DNA of 64,000 nt from Candidatus Scalindua japonica (GCF_002443295.1 NZ_BAOS01000005.1:186001-250000), one strand, 5' to 3'. Positions 1 to 9,458 are shown, counted from the stretch's first letter. The notes: generated by a model from the sequence alone, not told the origin. Made by a program: numbers and translations.

Positions 1-772
1 CAAAAAAAGCACCTTTTTTGTATGACGCAAAGGCTGCTGAAACGTTTGATGTCATGGAATTTGTTGACAGATAGAAGACATTTCCGTAACCACCTGTCGC
101 CAATACAACGGCATCAGCTGAATATTTCTCAAGATCACCATTTACTATATTTCTAACTATGATACCCTTTGCCTTCCCGTCTATCACCACAAGGTCAAGC
201 ATATCTCTTCTTGTAAAGAGCGTGATCTTTCCTGCTGCTATCTGGCGTGACAGCGCTCCATAAGCACCTAACAGGAGTTGCTGTCCGGTCTGACCCCTGG
301 CGTAAAAAGTCCTTGATACCTGAGCACCTCCAAAACTTCTATTTGAAAGCTGGCCACCATAATCTCTTGCAAAAGGGACCCCCTGGGCGACGCACTGATC
401 AATAATATTATTACTCAACTGTGCCAGTCGATATACGTTTGCCTCTCTTGACCGGAAATCACCTCCTTTGATAGTATCATAAAAAAGGCGCCATATGCTG
501 TCGCCGTCATTCTGATAATTCTTGGCGGCGTTTATACCACCCTGGGCGGCAATACTGTGAGCACGACGTGGGCTGTCCTGAATACAGAATATTTTCACTT
601 TATATCCCAACTCGGCGAGAGAGGCTGCTGCGGATGCTCCAGCAAGACCTGTTCCCACAACAATAATTTTAAATTTTTGCTTATTTGCCGGGTTCACAAG
701 TTTTAACTGAAACCTGTGCCTGTCCCACTTTTCAGATAGCGGACCATCGGGTATTTTTGAATCAAGTTTCAT
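1..772 (-). CDS. sdhA: Succinate dehydrogenase/fumarate reductase flavoprotein subunit, partial
   Basis: This is the N-terminal part (about 257 residues) of the FAD subunit of complex II, which interconverts succinate and fumarate at the membrane; the rest lies beyond the left edge. The start is the ATG at 770-772. A short leader is followed by a dinucleotide-fold segment ([20 protein letters not shown]), then the FAD-linking and active-site region ([15 protein letters not shown], then [17 protein letters not shown]). This spelling is typical of the non-classical SdhA/FrdA type paired with a single cytochrome b subunit, as in Bacteroidetes and deltaproteobacteria. It lies 12 bp downstream of the sdhC-like gene, so they are one operon; an iron-sulfur subunit gene is expected just outside the window. 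Direction (dehydrogenase or fumarate reductase) cannot be read from the sequence. Confidence 0.93.
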   Translation of the reverse strand, partial: MKLDSKIPDGPLSEKWDRHRFQLKLVNPANKQKFKIIVVGTGLAGASAAASLAELGYKVKIFCIQDSPRRAHSIAAQGGINAAKNYQNDGDSIWRLFYDTIKGGDFRSREANVYRLAQLSNNIIDQCVAQGVPFARDYGGQLSNRSFGGAQVSRTFYARGQTGQQLLLGAYGALSRQIAAGKITLFTRRDMLDLVVIDGKAKGIIVRNIVNGDLEKYSADAVVLATGGYGNVFYLSTNSMTSNVSAAFASYKKGAFF

Positions 773-784
773 TTTTTCAATTTA

Positions 785-1437
785 CTAAGAAATCAACGAA
801 ATAAATACAGGGATAGAACCAAATCCAATCCCTATTATCATACTAAACATTGAGCTGACCTTTCGCAACATGGGCATATACTCAAGATTATTAATTCCCA
901 GAGACTGTAATAAGCTCCAAACCCCATGATCAACGTGAGTCGCAACTGCAACCATTGATATAATGTAAAAGATAGCATAACCAGGGTTTGAGAATGTTTC
1001 TAATACAATCTGATAGATTGTTCTGTCTCCTTTATCTACAAAGTGGAAATCAATAAGATGAAAAATAATAAAGATGAGTATAAGGATGCCGGTATATGGC
1101 ATGGTACTCGACGCAATTGTTCTACCACCGGCATTTTTCTTTTTTTGTATCTTACCTGCCTGGCACTAGAGTTTTGATAAAAGAGGTACGCTCCGATAGA
1201 AATATGAACTATAGCCATAAAAAGGAGTCCAATCTCAGCAAGAACTAAGAGAGGACCCAATGAATGAAGCCGCTCGGCATAAGAGTTAAAGGCACCGGCA
1301 CCAACATATATTACCAGATTTCCAGCCAGGTGACTAATCAGGAAGAGGCAAAAGCCAAGTCCGGTAATCGCCATAATCAACTTTTTTCCGATTGAAGAGC
1401 TCAGTGTCAGCACCAGTCGGTTTGAATTCAACTGCAT
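785..1437 (-). CDS. sdhC: Cytochrome b558-type membrane subunit of complex II, with one frameshift
   Basis: This is the membrane anchor and haem b subunit of succinate dehydrogenase/fumarate reductase, about 217 residues if repaired. It is split into two overlapping frames: residues from 1437 to about 1140 (SSSIGKKLIMAITGL, then HLAGNLVIYVGAGAFNSYAE) and a second frame ending at 785 (IFIIFHLIDFHFVDKG, then VATHVDHGVWSLLQSLG). Adding one T to the T7 run at 1140-1146 fuses them into a continuous b558-family protein of normal length with five predicted membrane segments and its histidine haem ligands. The second frame before its first methionine reads as an unbroken family-like stretch (KNAGGRTIASST), so this is one gene, not two. 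It is immediately upstream of sdhA. The break is either a sequencing indel or real damage. Confidence 0.85.
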
Positions 1438-1644
1438 ATCAATATTCTAAAAAGGGTAAATTAATAATCTAAGTAAAGCGCCAGGGTTAAATCGTTTCAG
1501 TTGATCTGACCACGGTCTCAACACTCATATAACACGTAAGTCAAGAGCTAATTACATTATAATAAATTATGTGAAAGAAGACACATTATTCCTCGTCTAT
1601 AAAATACTGGTGTTACCGTTTTGTTGAAATTAAATTTTTCCAAC

Positions 1645-1676
1645 AAAAAAGCCACCAACTAAGGTGGGCTTTTTTT
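1645..1676 (-). terminator. Rho-independent terminator after the 11-haem cytochrome gene
   Basis: An inverted repeat (left arm 1651-1656, right arm 1663-1669, one bulged base) is flanked by an A6 run and a T7 run, so it can end transcription in either direction. It lies 45 bp beyond the stop of the leftward cytochrome gene. Confidence 0.75.
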
Positions 1677-1719
1677 GATACTTCATTTTATTACATGAGA
1701 AAAATCAATCAATAGCTAA

Positions 1720-2919
1720 TTAATCAATACTTAACATACCAACATTTCTATTAAAATTGTGGTGGCTGTATGGATCACTATGACATGTCTGGCACTTTAT
1801 TTCAGGTTTACCTTCTCTCCTGCGTGTTGCAAACAGATTACCATGCATAGATTTTGGTCCCAAATCAAGCTGTGCGTGAGATGGTCCACCAATATGACAG
1901 TTTTTACACACTTTCGAGTCAGACGCATTCTCTCGCGAGAATAAATGTTTAGGATGACAGCCTTCACAACTACCCCCTCCTCCTTCATCCCAAGGCTGGT
2001 TCAGGCCGAGCATGTGACACTTCTTACAGTCATCTCTCATCGTTACATCCTTAGTACTTGCTATTTCCGCTACTATGCGCCCGTTAAAATGCTTACTCTT
2101 GGCAAAATCATTATACATAGATTCGTGACACTCACCACACTTGTTTGGCAATACTTTTCCACCTCTTTCAACAATCACCCCATGATCATTTCCGTGGCAC
2201 GCAATGCATGAAACCCCTCCTTTTGAGTGCGGACTAGCCGTCCACTCTTTAACGACTTTCGGCGTTGCATGTCTATGACAGGCATAGCAGTCATTTTCAA
2301 CAAAAATACCAAATGGCGGGACTTTTTTCTCAGCATACTCCTTGTATACATCCGCACTCCAACTCGGATGAACAACACCTATGTGGCAATCAGTACAGAA
2401 AAAACCCTTAAGACTTCCATCTTCTCCCACTCTTTTTGATTGTGCAACAGACTCCATGTGAGTTGGGTCCTTTGTATACTCCGGATTATCGGTATGACAT
2501 CTAGTACAATTACCATTCACAATGGGAACGCTGTCTTCGGCAATTGTAATAAATAAACCTGAATTTTCACTCGTAAGGTAAGTTTTCCTGGAATGTTCAA
2601 ATGAATCATGAGCACCATCACTCAACTTCGCATGTAAAAAGCCCTTTAAACCCGGACCAATATGACATGTATGGCAAGCATGCACATGTTCATTATGATG
2701 ATTTGAACTCATAAACGAGTCATAATGTACATCCATCTCATGGCAGCTTCCACAAAACTCACTGGACTCAGCATAATGCCAGAACTTCCTACCTCCAACA
2801 ATGCCTACAGCAACCAATATAATTAAAAGAACACCTATTAATTTTTTCCGCTTGTTTATCTGCTCAAATACCGTTTTTATGGTATTTACAACTTTATCCG
2901 TTAAACATTCACAACTCAT
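1720..2919 (-). CDS. Membrane-anchored multihaem c-type cytochrome, 11 CXXCH motifs (NapC/NirT-like N-terminus)
   Basis: This 399-residue protein is a predicted periplasm-facing electron carrier. A basic cytoplasmic stretch is followed by one membrane segment (about residues 27-43) and then eleven CXXCH haem c motifs: CGSCH, CHTCH, CTRCH, CTDCH, CYACH, CIACH, CGECH, CKKCH, CEGCH, CKNCH and CQTCH. The anchor followed by EFCGSCHEMD is typical of NapC/NirT/NrfH quinol dehydrogenases, which normally carry four or five haems. Here extra haems follow, so a quinol-oxidising head may be fused to an electron-storing or catalytic domain; that is inference. A strong ribosome site (AAGGGGGA) sits 6-8 bases before the ATG. 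The gene stands alone, with a terminator behind it and a divergent gene in front. The redox partner and substrate are unknown. Confidence 0.88.
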   Translation of the reverse strand: MSCECLTDKVVNTIKTVFEQINKRKKLIGVLLIILVAVGIVGGRKFWHYAESSEFCGSCHEMDVHYDSFMSSNHHNEHVHACHTCHIGPGLKGFLHAKLSDGAHDSFEHSRKTYLTSENSGLFITIAEDSVPIVNGNCTRCHTDNPEYTKDPTHMESVAQSKRVGEDGSLKGFFCTDCHIGVVHPSWSADVYKEYAEKKVPPFGIFVENDCYACHRHATPKVVKEWTASPHSKGGVSCIACHGNDHGVIVERGGKVLPNKCGECHESMYNDFAKSKHFNGRIVAEIASTKDVTMRDDCKKCHMLGLNQPWDEGGGGSCEGCHPKHLFSRENASDSKVCKNCHIGGPSHAQLDLGPKSMHGNLFATRRREGKPEIKCQTCHSDPYSHHNFNRNVGMLSID

Positions 2920-3064
2920 AGAGTCCCCCTTAAACTGTTAGCATTCGTTGGCATTGCCACTTTACTGATCTTTATACAATAAATGAATATTTTCGAGAAT
3001 ACTACCAAAAAACAGCTACAATATCAAGACCTTTTTAACATAAACAGGCCAAATCTATTTGACA

Positions 3065-3093
3065 TTGATTTAACCTATTTTTGATTGTATAAT
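3065..3093 (+). promoter_or_regulatory. Sigma-70-like promoter for the TPR/FGE-like gene
   Basis: TTGATT at 3065-3070 and a perfect TATAAT at 3088-3093 are separated by 17 bases, with TG just before the -10 box. It points to the rightward gene that begins about 100 bp downstream. Assigned by pattern only. Confidence 0.5.
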
Positions 3094-3193
3094 GGGAAAT
3101 TCGATAAATATCAAACTTTAACGTAAAATTTTACTAAATAAAAATATACGATTTTTACTTTTAGACTTATTTTGATTTCTAAGGAGGTTGTAA

Positions 3194-4453
3194 TTGAAGA
3201 GGATTATTTTTTCCATTATTGTTTTAACACTATGTATATCAACCCTATACGCACAAACAGGGGAAAAACCGGCTGACACCACTAAAATAGAGGAAAGCCA
3301 GGAACAGGTTGAAAACAATCAGGATACCCTAAAACCATTAGATAAAGACACCATAGAAAAGATAGACAAATATATTCAAACTGCTAACTCGCTGCGTGAA
3401 GTCCAAAACGACTACAATGGAGCATTGGGTTATTACCAGAAAGCTATAGAGCTTGACCCAGGCAGGTCTTCGCTTCACTGGTATATAGCTGGCGTTTACT
3501 GGAAACTGGATAATCATACAAAATCTCTGGAACATCTGGAAACATGCAGGAAGCTGATGCCACAAGTCCCGGATGAGCTGGACGAAGTAGACGACTTTAT
3601 AGGCAAGCTTATGGAATATCTCAACGTAGAGGAAAAAAGGAATATTGCTAAAAAGAGAGTAAATGATAGAAGGCTGATAATGGAAAGTTCTTTAAGAGCA
3701 AACAAAGACAGATGGAATGAGATGACACTTGTGCCATCCGGAGAATTTATTATGGGAAGCAGCGATGAAGACTTTATTCCGGAAGAGATGCCTCAACACG
3801 CGGTAATTCTTGACGCATACTATATTGATAGATACGAGGTCACCAACGCAATGTATTGGGAATTCCTCGATTATATACAAAAGACCGGTGACCACAGTAA
3901 ATGTTCACCTTCAGAACCTATTAATAAGAACCATCTTCCCGGTAATACTTTCAGAGGTTACGAATATAAATACTATAATTATCCCGATTATCCTGTCACC
4001 AGGATTGACTGGTATGACGCTTACGCTTATGCCGCCTGGGCCGGTAAACGGCTGCCAACAGAAGCAGAATGGGAAAAGGCCGCAAGGGGTACAGACGGAA
4101 GAAGATTTCCCTGGGGCAATGTATGGGAGTTAAAATTCTGTAATGTCGGAACTGATGGTATTTTACCTGTTACAGTTGGAAGCTTTGAACAGGGAAACAG
4201 TGTTTATGGCTGCTATGATATGACTGGAAGTGTCTCTGAGTGGTGTAATGACTGGTATCATCCTGAATATTATTACGATAGCCCTAAAAAAAACCCTAAG
4301 GGGCCGGAAAAAGGAACTGGTAAAAGAATTATCAAGGGAGGCTCTCTCTTTGCCCAAAACGTCTACAAATTACGCTGTGCGGTAAGAATGTTTGGTGAGC
4401 CCAGCGACAGGAACAAAAGTGTCGGATTCAGGTGCGCAAAGGACGCTGATTAA
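3194..4453 (+). CDS. Secreted TPR protein with formylglycine-generating-enzyme (SUMF1) domain
   Basis: The protein has 419 residues. A signal peptide (about residues 1-20, ending LYAQ) is followed by an acidic linker, one or two TPR-like helices (about 60-120, YNGALGYYQKAIELDPG), a charged coiled stretch, and a C-terminal FGE-sulfatase domain (about 180-415). Family hallmarks are VPSGEFIMGSSDED, RYEVTNAMYWEFL, GKRLPTEAEWEKAARG and the closing VGFRCAKD. Most such bacterial proteins are not true sulfatase activators but serve as binding or scaffold modules, and I see no neighbouring sulfatase. The start is TTG at 3194, fixed by AAGGAGG at 3181-3187. A promoter lies upstream and a hairpin downstream, so it appears monocistronic. 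Its exact function is not known. Confidence 0.82.
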   Translation: MKRIIFSIIVLTLCISTLYAQTGEKPADTTKIEESQEQVENNQDTLKPLDKDTIEKIDKYIQTANSLREVQNDYNGALGYYQKAIELDPGRSSLHWYIAGVYWKLDNHTKSLEHLETCRKLMPQVPDELDEVDDFIGKLMEYLNVEEKRNIAKKRVNDRRLIMESSLRANKDRWNEMTLVPSGEFIMGSSDEDFIPEEMPQHAVILDAYYIDRYEVTNAMYWEFLDYIQKTGDHSKCSPSEPINKNHLPGNTFRGYEYKYYNYPDYPVTRIDWYDAYAYAAWAGKRLPTEAEWEKAARGTDGRRFPWGNVWELKFCNVGTDGILPVTVGSFEQGNSVYGCYDMTGSVSEWCNDWYHPEYYYDSPKKNPKGPEKGTGKRIIKGGSLFAQNVYKLRCAVRMFGEPSDRNKSVGFRCAKDAD

Positions 4454-4468
4454 GTAAGATTATAAAAC

Positions 4469-4516
4469 AAGATGTCTGTCTAATACAATTTTGCGAGACA
4501 GACATCTTCTTCTTGC
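4469..4516 (+). terminator. Hairpin terminator after the TPR/FGE-like gene
   Basis: A perfect 13-bp inverted repeat (4469-4481 and 4496-4508) with a 14-base loop begins 15 bp after the stop codon and is followed by a pyrimidine-rich tail (cttcttcttgctctc). The tail is not a pure T run, so termination is likely but not certain. Confidence 0.65.
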
Positions 4517-4742
4517 TCTCTTCCAAGAGGTTTCCAGTTTCCGAACTCCTCTCAATAGAGATAGGCAAAAAATATGAAAGTAATAATTGCTGGAAAAGAC
4601 TTGAACCGTATTAATATCTGTCCGGCTTGTAGTTCAGGTAGGCTGGTGAGGATTAGATATAACTGACACTTAACAATGGCAGAAATTAAAAGATGCAGTA
4701 AAGTCGGGCTTCCTTGTCCTTTCCTAATGTCCTATAAAATAT

Positions 4743-4940
4743 TTATGCAAACGCAAGCCTATGGCCTTTAGGTTCCTGGACAGGAGCTCCAAATTCTTTG
4801 GCTGTTCTTATCCAGAGTTTCATTGCCGATTTCAGGTTCGTCAAGGCTTTTGAGTGTGTTTCTCCATGGGCAATACACCCAGGCAATTCTTGCGCTTCAG
4901 CAATAAAAGCGTTATTTACACTCCTAATTGGATACTTACT
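4743..4940 (-). pseudogene. HicB-like antitoxin remnant without a start codon
   Basis: A leftward frame reads as a HicB/UPF0150 protein (AFIAEAQELPGCIAHGET, then a helix ending in GAPVQEP) and stops at 4743-4745. It overlaps the end of hflC by a few bases. Upstream in the same frame there is a TAG at 4956-4958 and no ATG, GTG or TTG before the conserved region, so the usual N-terminal strand and start are missing. HicB normally neutralises the RNase HicA, but no hicA is recognisable beside it. I read it as the tail of a toxin-antitoxin gene left behind hflC. Confidence 0.7.
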
Positions 4941-5898
4941 TCTCCATAAAACTATCTATATACTTATAGTAATCACTATCTGTGCTTAAATACAAACGGG
5001 TGTTATCGTCAACGGTTTTCTCATACGTTTCAAGAGTCTTTGTAAAAGAGTAAAAATCAGGATCTTTTCCGTAAGCATCTGCATATATTTTTACTGCTTC
5101 GGCATCTGCTTCACCTCTCGTCTCAGTTGCTATTTTATAACCTTCAGATTCTATCTTCTCCAGTTCCTTCTTCATATACCCCATTATTTCCGCCTCTTCT
5201 CTCCTGCCCTCAGACTCATATTTGTTTGCAATCCTTATTCTTTCCGAACGCATCCTGTCAAATATCTTAGGTATGACTGCCGGAATATAATTAATATGTT
5301 TTATTCTGACATCAACCAATTCCATTCCATATCTATCTCTTAAGCCTTCATTTGCCATTTTATTTATTTCTCCAACAAGGCTTGCCCTGCCATGAGAAAT
5401 ATGGACCTTCTTATCCATTTCGGCCTTTTCCAACTCTACTGTCGTGTACTCAAGCTTTCGATTAGTATTTCTGAGCATCTCATTCAGAGGATACGAGCTT
5501 ACAATATTTTTCACGGCTGAACCTATTACCTCATCAAGAACTCCCTGGCCTCTATCTTCCGTTCCTATTGATGTATAAAATTTTAAAGGGTCTACAATCT
5601 TCCAACGAGCCCAGGTATTAATGCCAATATTTTCTTTATCTCTTGTCAAGATATCACTCGGCTCACCATCCCATTCTATGATTCGTTTTTCAAAATATTT
5701 TGTTTTTTGTATAAAAGGTGTTTTTACCTTTAGCCCGGGTTCTGTTACAACTTTCTTTGGTTTACCAAATTCAGTAATCACACACTGTGATTTAATGTCG
5801 ACTACGTAAAAAGAACTACTGGCTATGATAATTATTGCAACTACCGCGATTATGGCTACTGTTATATATACTTGCGCCTTTTGTTTCATTTCATTCAT
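4936..5898 (-). CDS. hflC: HflC, SPFH-domain modulator of FtsH protease
   Basis: HflC forms, with HflK, a membrane complex that encloses and restrains the FtsH protease. The 320-residue protein has one N-terminal membrane segment (about residues 10-30), then a stomatin/prohibitin (SPFH) domain (CVITEFGKPKKVVTEPGL) and a C-terminal helical region with the HflC-type pattern ESEGYKIATETRGEADAEA. Its ATG overlaps the hflK stop by 4 bp, so the two are translationally coupled. Length and order match the usual hflK-hflC operon. Confidence 0.92.
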   Translation of the reverse strand: MNEMKQKAQVYITVAIIAVVAIIIIASSSFYVVDIKSQCVITEFGKPKKVVTEPGLKVKTPFIQKTKYFEKRIIEWDGEPSDILTRDKENIGINTWARWKIVDPLKFYTSIGTEDRGQGVLDEVIGSAVKNIVSSYPLNEMLRNTNRKLEYTTVELEKAEMDKKVHISHGRASLVGEINKMANEGLRDRYGMELVDVRIKHINYIPAVIPKIFDRMRSERIRIANKYESEGRREEAEIMGYMKKELEKIESEGYKIATETRGEADAEAVKIYADAYGKDPDFYSFTKTLETYEKTVDDNTRLYLSTDSDYYKYIDSFMEK

Positions 5899-6890
5899 TT
5901 AATCACCTTACTTTCTCCCAGATTGAGTATCGGCAAAATCCCTTTCTGATCTTTGTCAATTATGTATATTTCTTCACATTTTGGTATCACCTTTTCCATT
6001 GTTTCCAGGTAAAGCCTCCTTCTGGTAACACCCTTTGCCTTCTCATACTCTTTCCATACGGCAAGAAACGCCTTTGTATCTCCAGTCGCCTCGTTGATTC
6101 TCTTTATCTTATACCCTTCCGCCTCTCTAATCGCCTGCTGCTGCTTACCCATTGCAGCCGGTATGACTTTGTTCTTCTTTCCTTCTGCTTCATTCGTAAT
6201 CTGATCTCTCATCTGCACCGCCTTGTTAACAGAATCAAAGGCATCCTTAACTTCACCCGGAGGGTTAACACCCTTCAGGTTTACTACCTGTATATCAATC
6301 CCGCAGCCATAAGTATCCAGTACTGTTTCTATCTCCGTCTCCGCAATTTCCTCTATCTTCCTTCTGCCAATAGTCAGCACTTCATCAATAGACATGTCAC
6401 CAACAATCCTTCTCATTACCGCTTCACTAACATCTCTGATGACACTCTTGACATCCCTTACACGAAAGAGGAACTCTTTCAGGTTCTTAATCTTGTATCT
6501 TACTACCCAATGTACCTCGGCACAATTCCTGTCTCCGGTCAGCATGAGAGAGACATCGCTTGCACCCCTGAAGTTGTAATCAATCATACTTTCTCTACCG
6601 GAACTAACGGTTCTATAGCCAAACTCTTCGTTATATATACGTTTCACCTCTCCAACATATACCTTGTCAATACCAAAAGGCAACTTAAAATGCAATCCCG
6701 GCCCGACAGTTTCCGTATACTTACCGAACCTTAACATTGCGGCTTCCTGATTGGCCTTTACCGTAAATACTGAAGAATACCCAAGTATGATAATACCTAT
6801 AACGAACGCTATTGGTAACATATACTTCTTAAAAGGATCAAACTGTGTTTTATCAAACTTGAAATCCGGTTTATCACCGTAACCATTCAT
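5895..6890 (-). CDS. hflK: HflK, SPFH-domain modulator of FtsH protease
   Basis: This is the first gene of the pair, 331 residues. A short cytoplasmic N-terminus is followed by one membrane segment (about 27-43) and an SPFH domain (QEAAMLRFGKYTETVGPGLH). Conserved HflK features include VVNLKGVNPPGEVKDAFD and the helical AEGKKNKVIPAAMGKQQQ region. The long glycine/proline-rich N-terminus of the E. coli protein is absent, as in many phyla. AGAGAGG lies a few bases before the ATG. Confidence 0.92.
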   Translation of the reverse strand: MNGYGDKPDFKFDKTQFDPFKKYMLPIAFVIGIIILGYSSVFTVKANQEAAMLRFGKYTETVGPGLHFKLPFGIDKVYVGEVKRIYNEEFGYRTVSSGRESMIDYNFRGASDVSLMLTGDRNCAEVHWVVRYKIKNLKEFLFRVRDVKSVIRDVSEAVMRRIVGDMSIDEVLTIGRRKIEEIAETEIETVLDTYGCGIDIQVVNLKGVNPPGEVKDAFDSVNKAVQMRDQITNEAEGKKNKVIPAAMGKQQQAIREAEGYKIKRINEATGDTKAFLAVWKEYEKAKGVTRRRLYLETMEKVIPKCEEIYIIDKDQKGILPILNLGESKVIK

Positions 6891-6998
6891 ATTTTACCTC
6901 TCTTTCTTATTATCTAACTGAAATTACCCAGTTGGAGTTATGACTGGATTTACTTTTAATTGTATGGTTTATTGCGATTAAGGAAAAAGCAAAACAAC

Positions 6999-7184
6999 CT
7001 ATTTTACATAGCAAGATCCACAGCAGTTAAGAATTTTATTTTCTATATTTCCCCAAAGAACTTCTCCAGACTCTCCCTGCTGAACCATATCGTTAAGATG
7101 TTTTGTGAGGGCTGAACTCCTTTCATCGGTAAATGTTCCTTGGAATGGTATTCTATAAAGTTCTTTTTCATTAACATAAACCAA
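6999..7184 (-). CDS. Short hypothetical reading frame, probable gene fragment
   Basis: The open frame begins near 7270 after a stop and has no ATG; TTG at 7184 is the first plausible start. The product (about 61 residues, ending CCGSCYVK) matches nothing I recognise. It lies directly downstream of the broken GH15 gene in a decaying stretch and has no clear ribosome site, so it may be the tail of a lost gene rather than a working one. Confidence 0.25.
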   Translation of the reverse strand: MVYVNEKELYRIPFQGTFTDERSSALTKHLNDMVQQGESGEVLWGNIENKILNCCGSCYVK

Positions 7185-7251
7185 AAGTTTACCATAGTCT
7201 ACATAATTCCCATTATCACGTCTGACTCTTTCCAGACAAATATATGCAAGA

Positions 7252-7557
7252 TTAACAATATTTAATATATACGTTCAAATCCAAATCAACCACATCAAGG
7301 CAGCGGAGTTCAATACCCAGGGACACGTTTCTCAGAAAAACATCAGTAATCAGGATGTTATGATTATATTTCAAGTCTTTTTCCTATTCCGGCCCCATCT
7401 TGGAGCAGCACCCATCCACCCACACTCCAAACCGGAAAGGATCACCTTTTGAATGGTTCTCCTGCCCTATATAGGGGAAATACACGTCCCTGATCTGATA
7501 ATCTAAGTCAAAATTAAGAAGAAGATAGCCGTTGCCTACCGGAATGTTTTTGGGCAT
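7252..7557 (-). pseudogene. Glycoside hydrolase family 15 (glucoamylase-like) N-terminal pseudogene
   Basis: From the ATG at 7555-7557 the frame reads MPKNIPVGNGYLLLNFD, then DYQIRDVYFPYIGQENH and FRFGVWVDG, the recognisable N-terminus of bacterial GH15 alpha-glucan hydrolases. A TAG at 7384-7386 replaces what should be tryptophan; the same frame continues in family-like sequence (ITDVFLRNVSLGIELRCLDV) to a second stop at 7252. The catalytic (alpha/alpha)6-barrel is missing. The intact enzyme would release glucose from glycogen-like polymers. This is a dead fragment. Confidence 0.72.
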
Positions 7558-7708
7558 AAGTTTATAAGGTGGCTATCGCACCATGGAGTAGAGGTTCAGT
7601 AAAATAATAGTCTGTCAAACTGCTGCAGTTTTCTGATATTTTGTGGCTGTCGATTAACTGATGATATACCTGCTTTTTCATATTCCATGAGATTTTCAAT
7701 CATCTTTT

Positions 7709-8473
7709 CTATTTCCGGGCTTTTTTTATGGGTCTTCTGCCACCTCCTTTTTTACGAACACGTTCAACCTCTAAATCATAGTCCATAATTTCTTTTCGTC
7801 CTTTTGCAACGGTGTGGCAATCAATCCCTAAGAGTTTTGAAATTATTTGATCTCCGCCATATCCTATCTTTATTGCTTCCAACCCTGAATAAAGGCGTTT
7901 TTGCTTTTCATTGAGAAGGCTTGAAAACAATACTATTGCTGCTTCCAATTCATGTTGCAGCAAACCATCTTCAACCTTTCCTGATTTGCAATCTTGATCA
8001 TACAAATATTCCCTTCTGCGAATCACTTGTTTTGTTTGAACATCTGAACTTATCGAGAAATAAACGTAAACACCAGCTATCCTTTTTCTACAAAGACACT
8101 TCCTCTTAAAAAGGTTAATAAGGGACTCTTTAACGGAAACATGAAGAATATCATCAAGCTCGATAACCGAATATCCCTTCTCAGATTTCATTACAAATAC
8201 TTTTGTAGTCTCCAACAAGGTCCCGTAGGTTGAAAACCAAACAGATTGAGAAGACCACAAACCGAGATCGTCAAACTTGATAGTCTTCTCAAGCGCATAG
8301 TATTTCCCTCGGTGAGAATAACTTGTTCTCAAGGGCAATTCCCTCAACTTCCTAAATACCGTCATCCGAACATCCGTGCCCAATACTTTCTTTAAATCCT
8401 CCATCGTGGCGATTTTATACTGTTCAAGATGCATTTTTATCCTTGCTGACGAGTAAGTCCCTGTCTTTGCCAT
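7709..8473 (-). pseudogene. ISAzo13-type transposase, N-terminal fragment
   Basis: The C-terminal third (QKRLYSGLEAIKIGYGGDQ, then HTVAKGRKEIMDYDLEVERV and GGGRRPIKK) is the DNA-binding start of ISAzo13/Rhodopirellula-type transposases. The frame stops at 7709, but the next frame continues as family sequence for about 17 residues (PEIEKMIENLMEYEKAG), so a frameshift in the A-rich run near 7720 ended it; the DDE catalytic part is gone. The first 170 residues look like a winged-helix domain and are not the usual start, so this could also be a domesticated protein. ATG at 8473, preceded by GAGGAAATG, is preferred to the upstream GTG. Confidence 0.6.
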
Positions 8474-8722
8474 ATTACATTTCCTCACATATTCTTATAA
8501 TAAGATGAATTGTAATATGGCGAGGCTGTTTGGGCAAGCTTGACTATACCAATCTCTCCTGGTTTTTAAGCACTCATTACACATTTGAGCCAAATACGCG
8601 AAATCATATGCTTGTAACAGTTCTGCTATAGATTGTAAAGTTATTCTTTCTCAACCCTAAGATAGTGAAAAAAGAGATAAGAGCAGAGTACCGATTAATA
8701 ACACCAATTACCCTTTATTTTT

Positions 8723-8968
8723 TTAATTCTGCAAATGCTTTTTCTCATATTTATGCATAAATGCCCTATAGTTAGAGAAAGATAGGTGAAAAATTTTATT
8801 CATCAACGACTTTCTAATATGAATTGTGCCGTTTTCAGATATATTATCTGAAAGCAACAGTTTAAATCCTTCAATGATTTCACTATCTTCACCTGCATCT
8901 ACTAATGTCTCTATTCGTTGATGAATAGATTGAATAAATAACTGAAGAACATCCTTTTCAACAATCAT
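8723..8968 (-). CDS. Small hypothetical protein, 81 residues
   Basis: I do not recognise this protein. The start at 8968 is chosen because GGAGGAAG lies just before it; the upstream ATG at 9025 has no ribosome site. The product is mixed charged and hydrophobic, without signal peptide, membrane segment or cysteines, and ends in a basic helix (YRAFMHKYEKKHLQN). It sits alone among mobile-element remnants. Confidence 0.45.
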   Translation of the reverse strand: MIVEKDVLQLFIQSIHQRIETLVDAGEDSEIIEGFKLLLSDNISENGTIHIRKSLMNKIFHLSFSNYRAFMHKYEKKHLQN

Positions 8969-9162
8969 CTGCTTCCTCCATATTTTGTCAAGTAAATGTA
9001 TAAATATAAATAATACTTTATCCATCTTTCTCTTTTCAGGACTCCATATTTTTCATTTCTTTTGTATCGGGTACAATCCTTAAATGAAAAACAACACTAT
9101 CAGCAAGCCCGCCGGATAGTTATGTGCTCTGTACCAAGCAACATGTTGTTCGGTGATCAGTT

Positions 9163-9223
9163 ACATAACGAATAAGGTTAGATTGTGTGAGGGACGAACC
9201 ACAATCTGAACCGTTTGTTGGAC
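9163..9223 (+). repeat. attC-like recombination site (candidate)
   Basis: A 61-bp imperfect palindrome starts with ACATAAC and ends with GTTGGAC, which fits the integron core-site consensus GTTRRRY. Inside are an 8-bp perfect stem (9180-9187 with 9200-9207), one unpaired base at 9208, then GGTT (9176-9179) pairing AACC (9209-9212) and unequal spacers. That matches the bulged-hairpin architecture of integron cassette attC sites. No integron integrase or second attC is visible, and the left core is imperfect. The rest of 9026-9458 shows nothing else recognisable. Confidence 0.35.
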
Positions 9224-9458
9224 AAGCCCGTTGTTTGGGTGCTAAACATTGTATAAGAAAATATCTTATGAAGATTGCTTCTCTTTTTTACCGCAGAAGC
9301 TATGAAGCCAAAGAAGTGGATTTTTCAATTGCTGTCGTCATGCTTTAGGAGCTACAGAACATGGTTTTTCGGCCATTTTACCTCAAATTTGGGCAAACGG
9401 GGGCCATCTCGACCCGATAATGCCGTTTTTGCAAATCTTAGATGCATAGCGGATTCGA

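Noticed and set aside
1134-1146. Programmed -1 frameshift in sdhC
   Set aside because: No X-XXY-YYZ slippery heptamer in the right phase and no downstream stem is visible, so sequencing error is preferred, though not proven.
5835-6734. A 299-codon rightward frame opposite hflK
   Set aside because: It lies wholly antisense to the well-supported hflK/hflC genes, has no family resemblance and a composition typical of a shadow frame.
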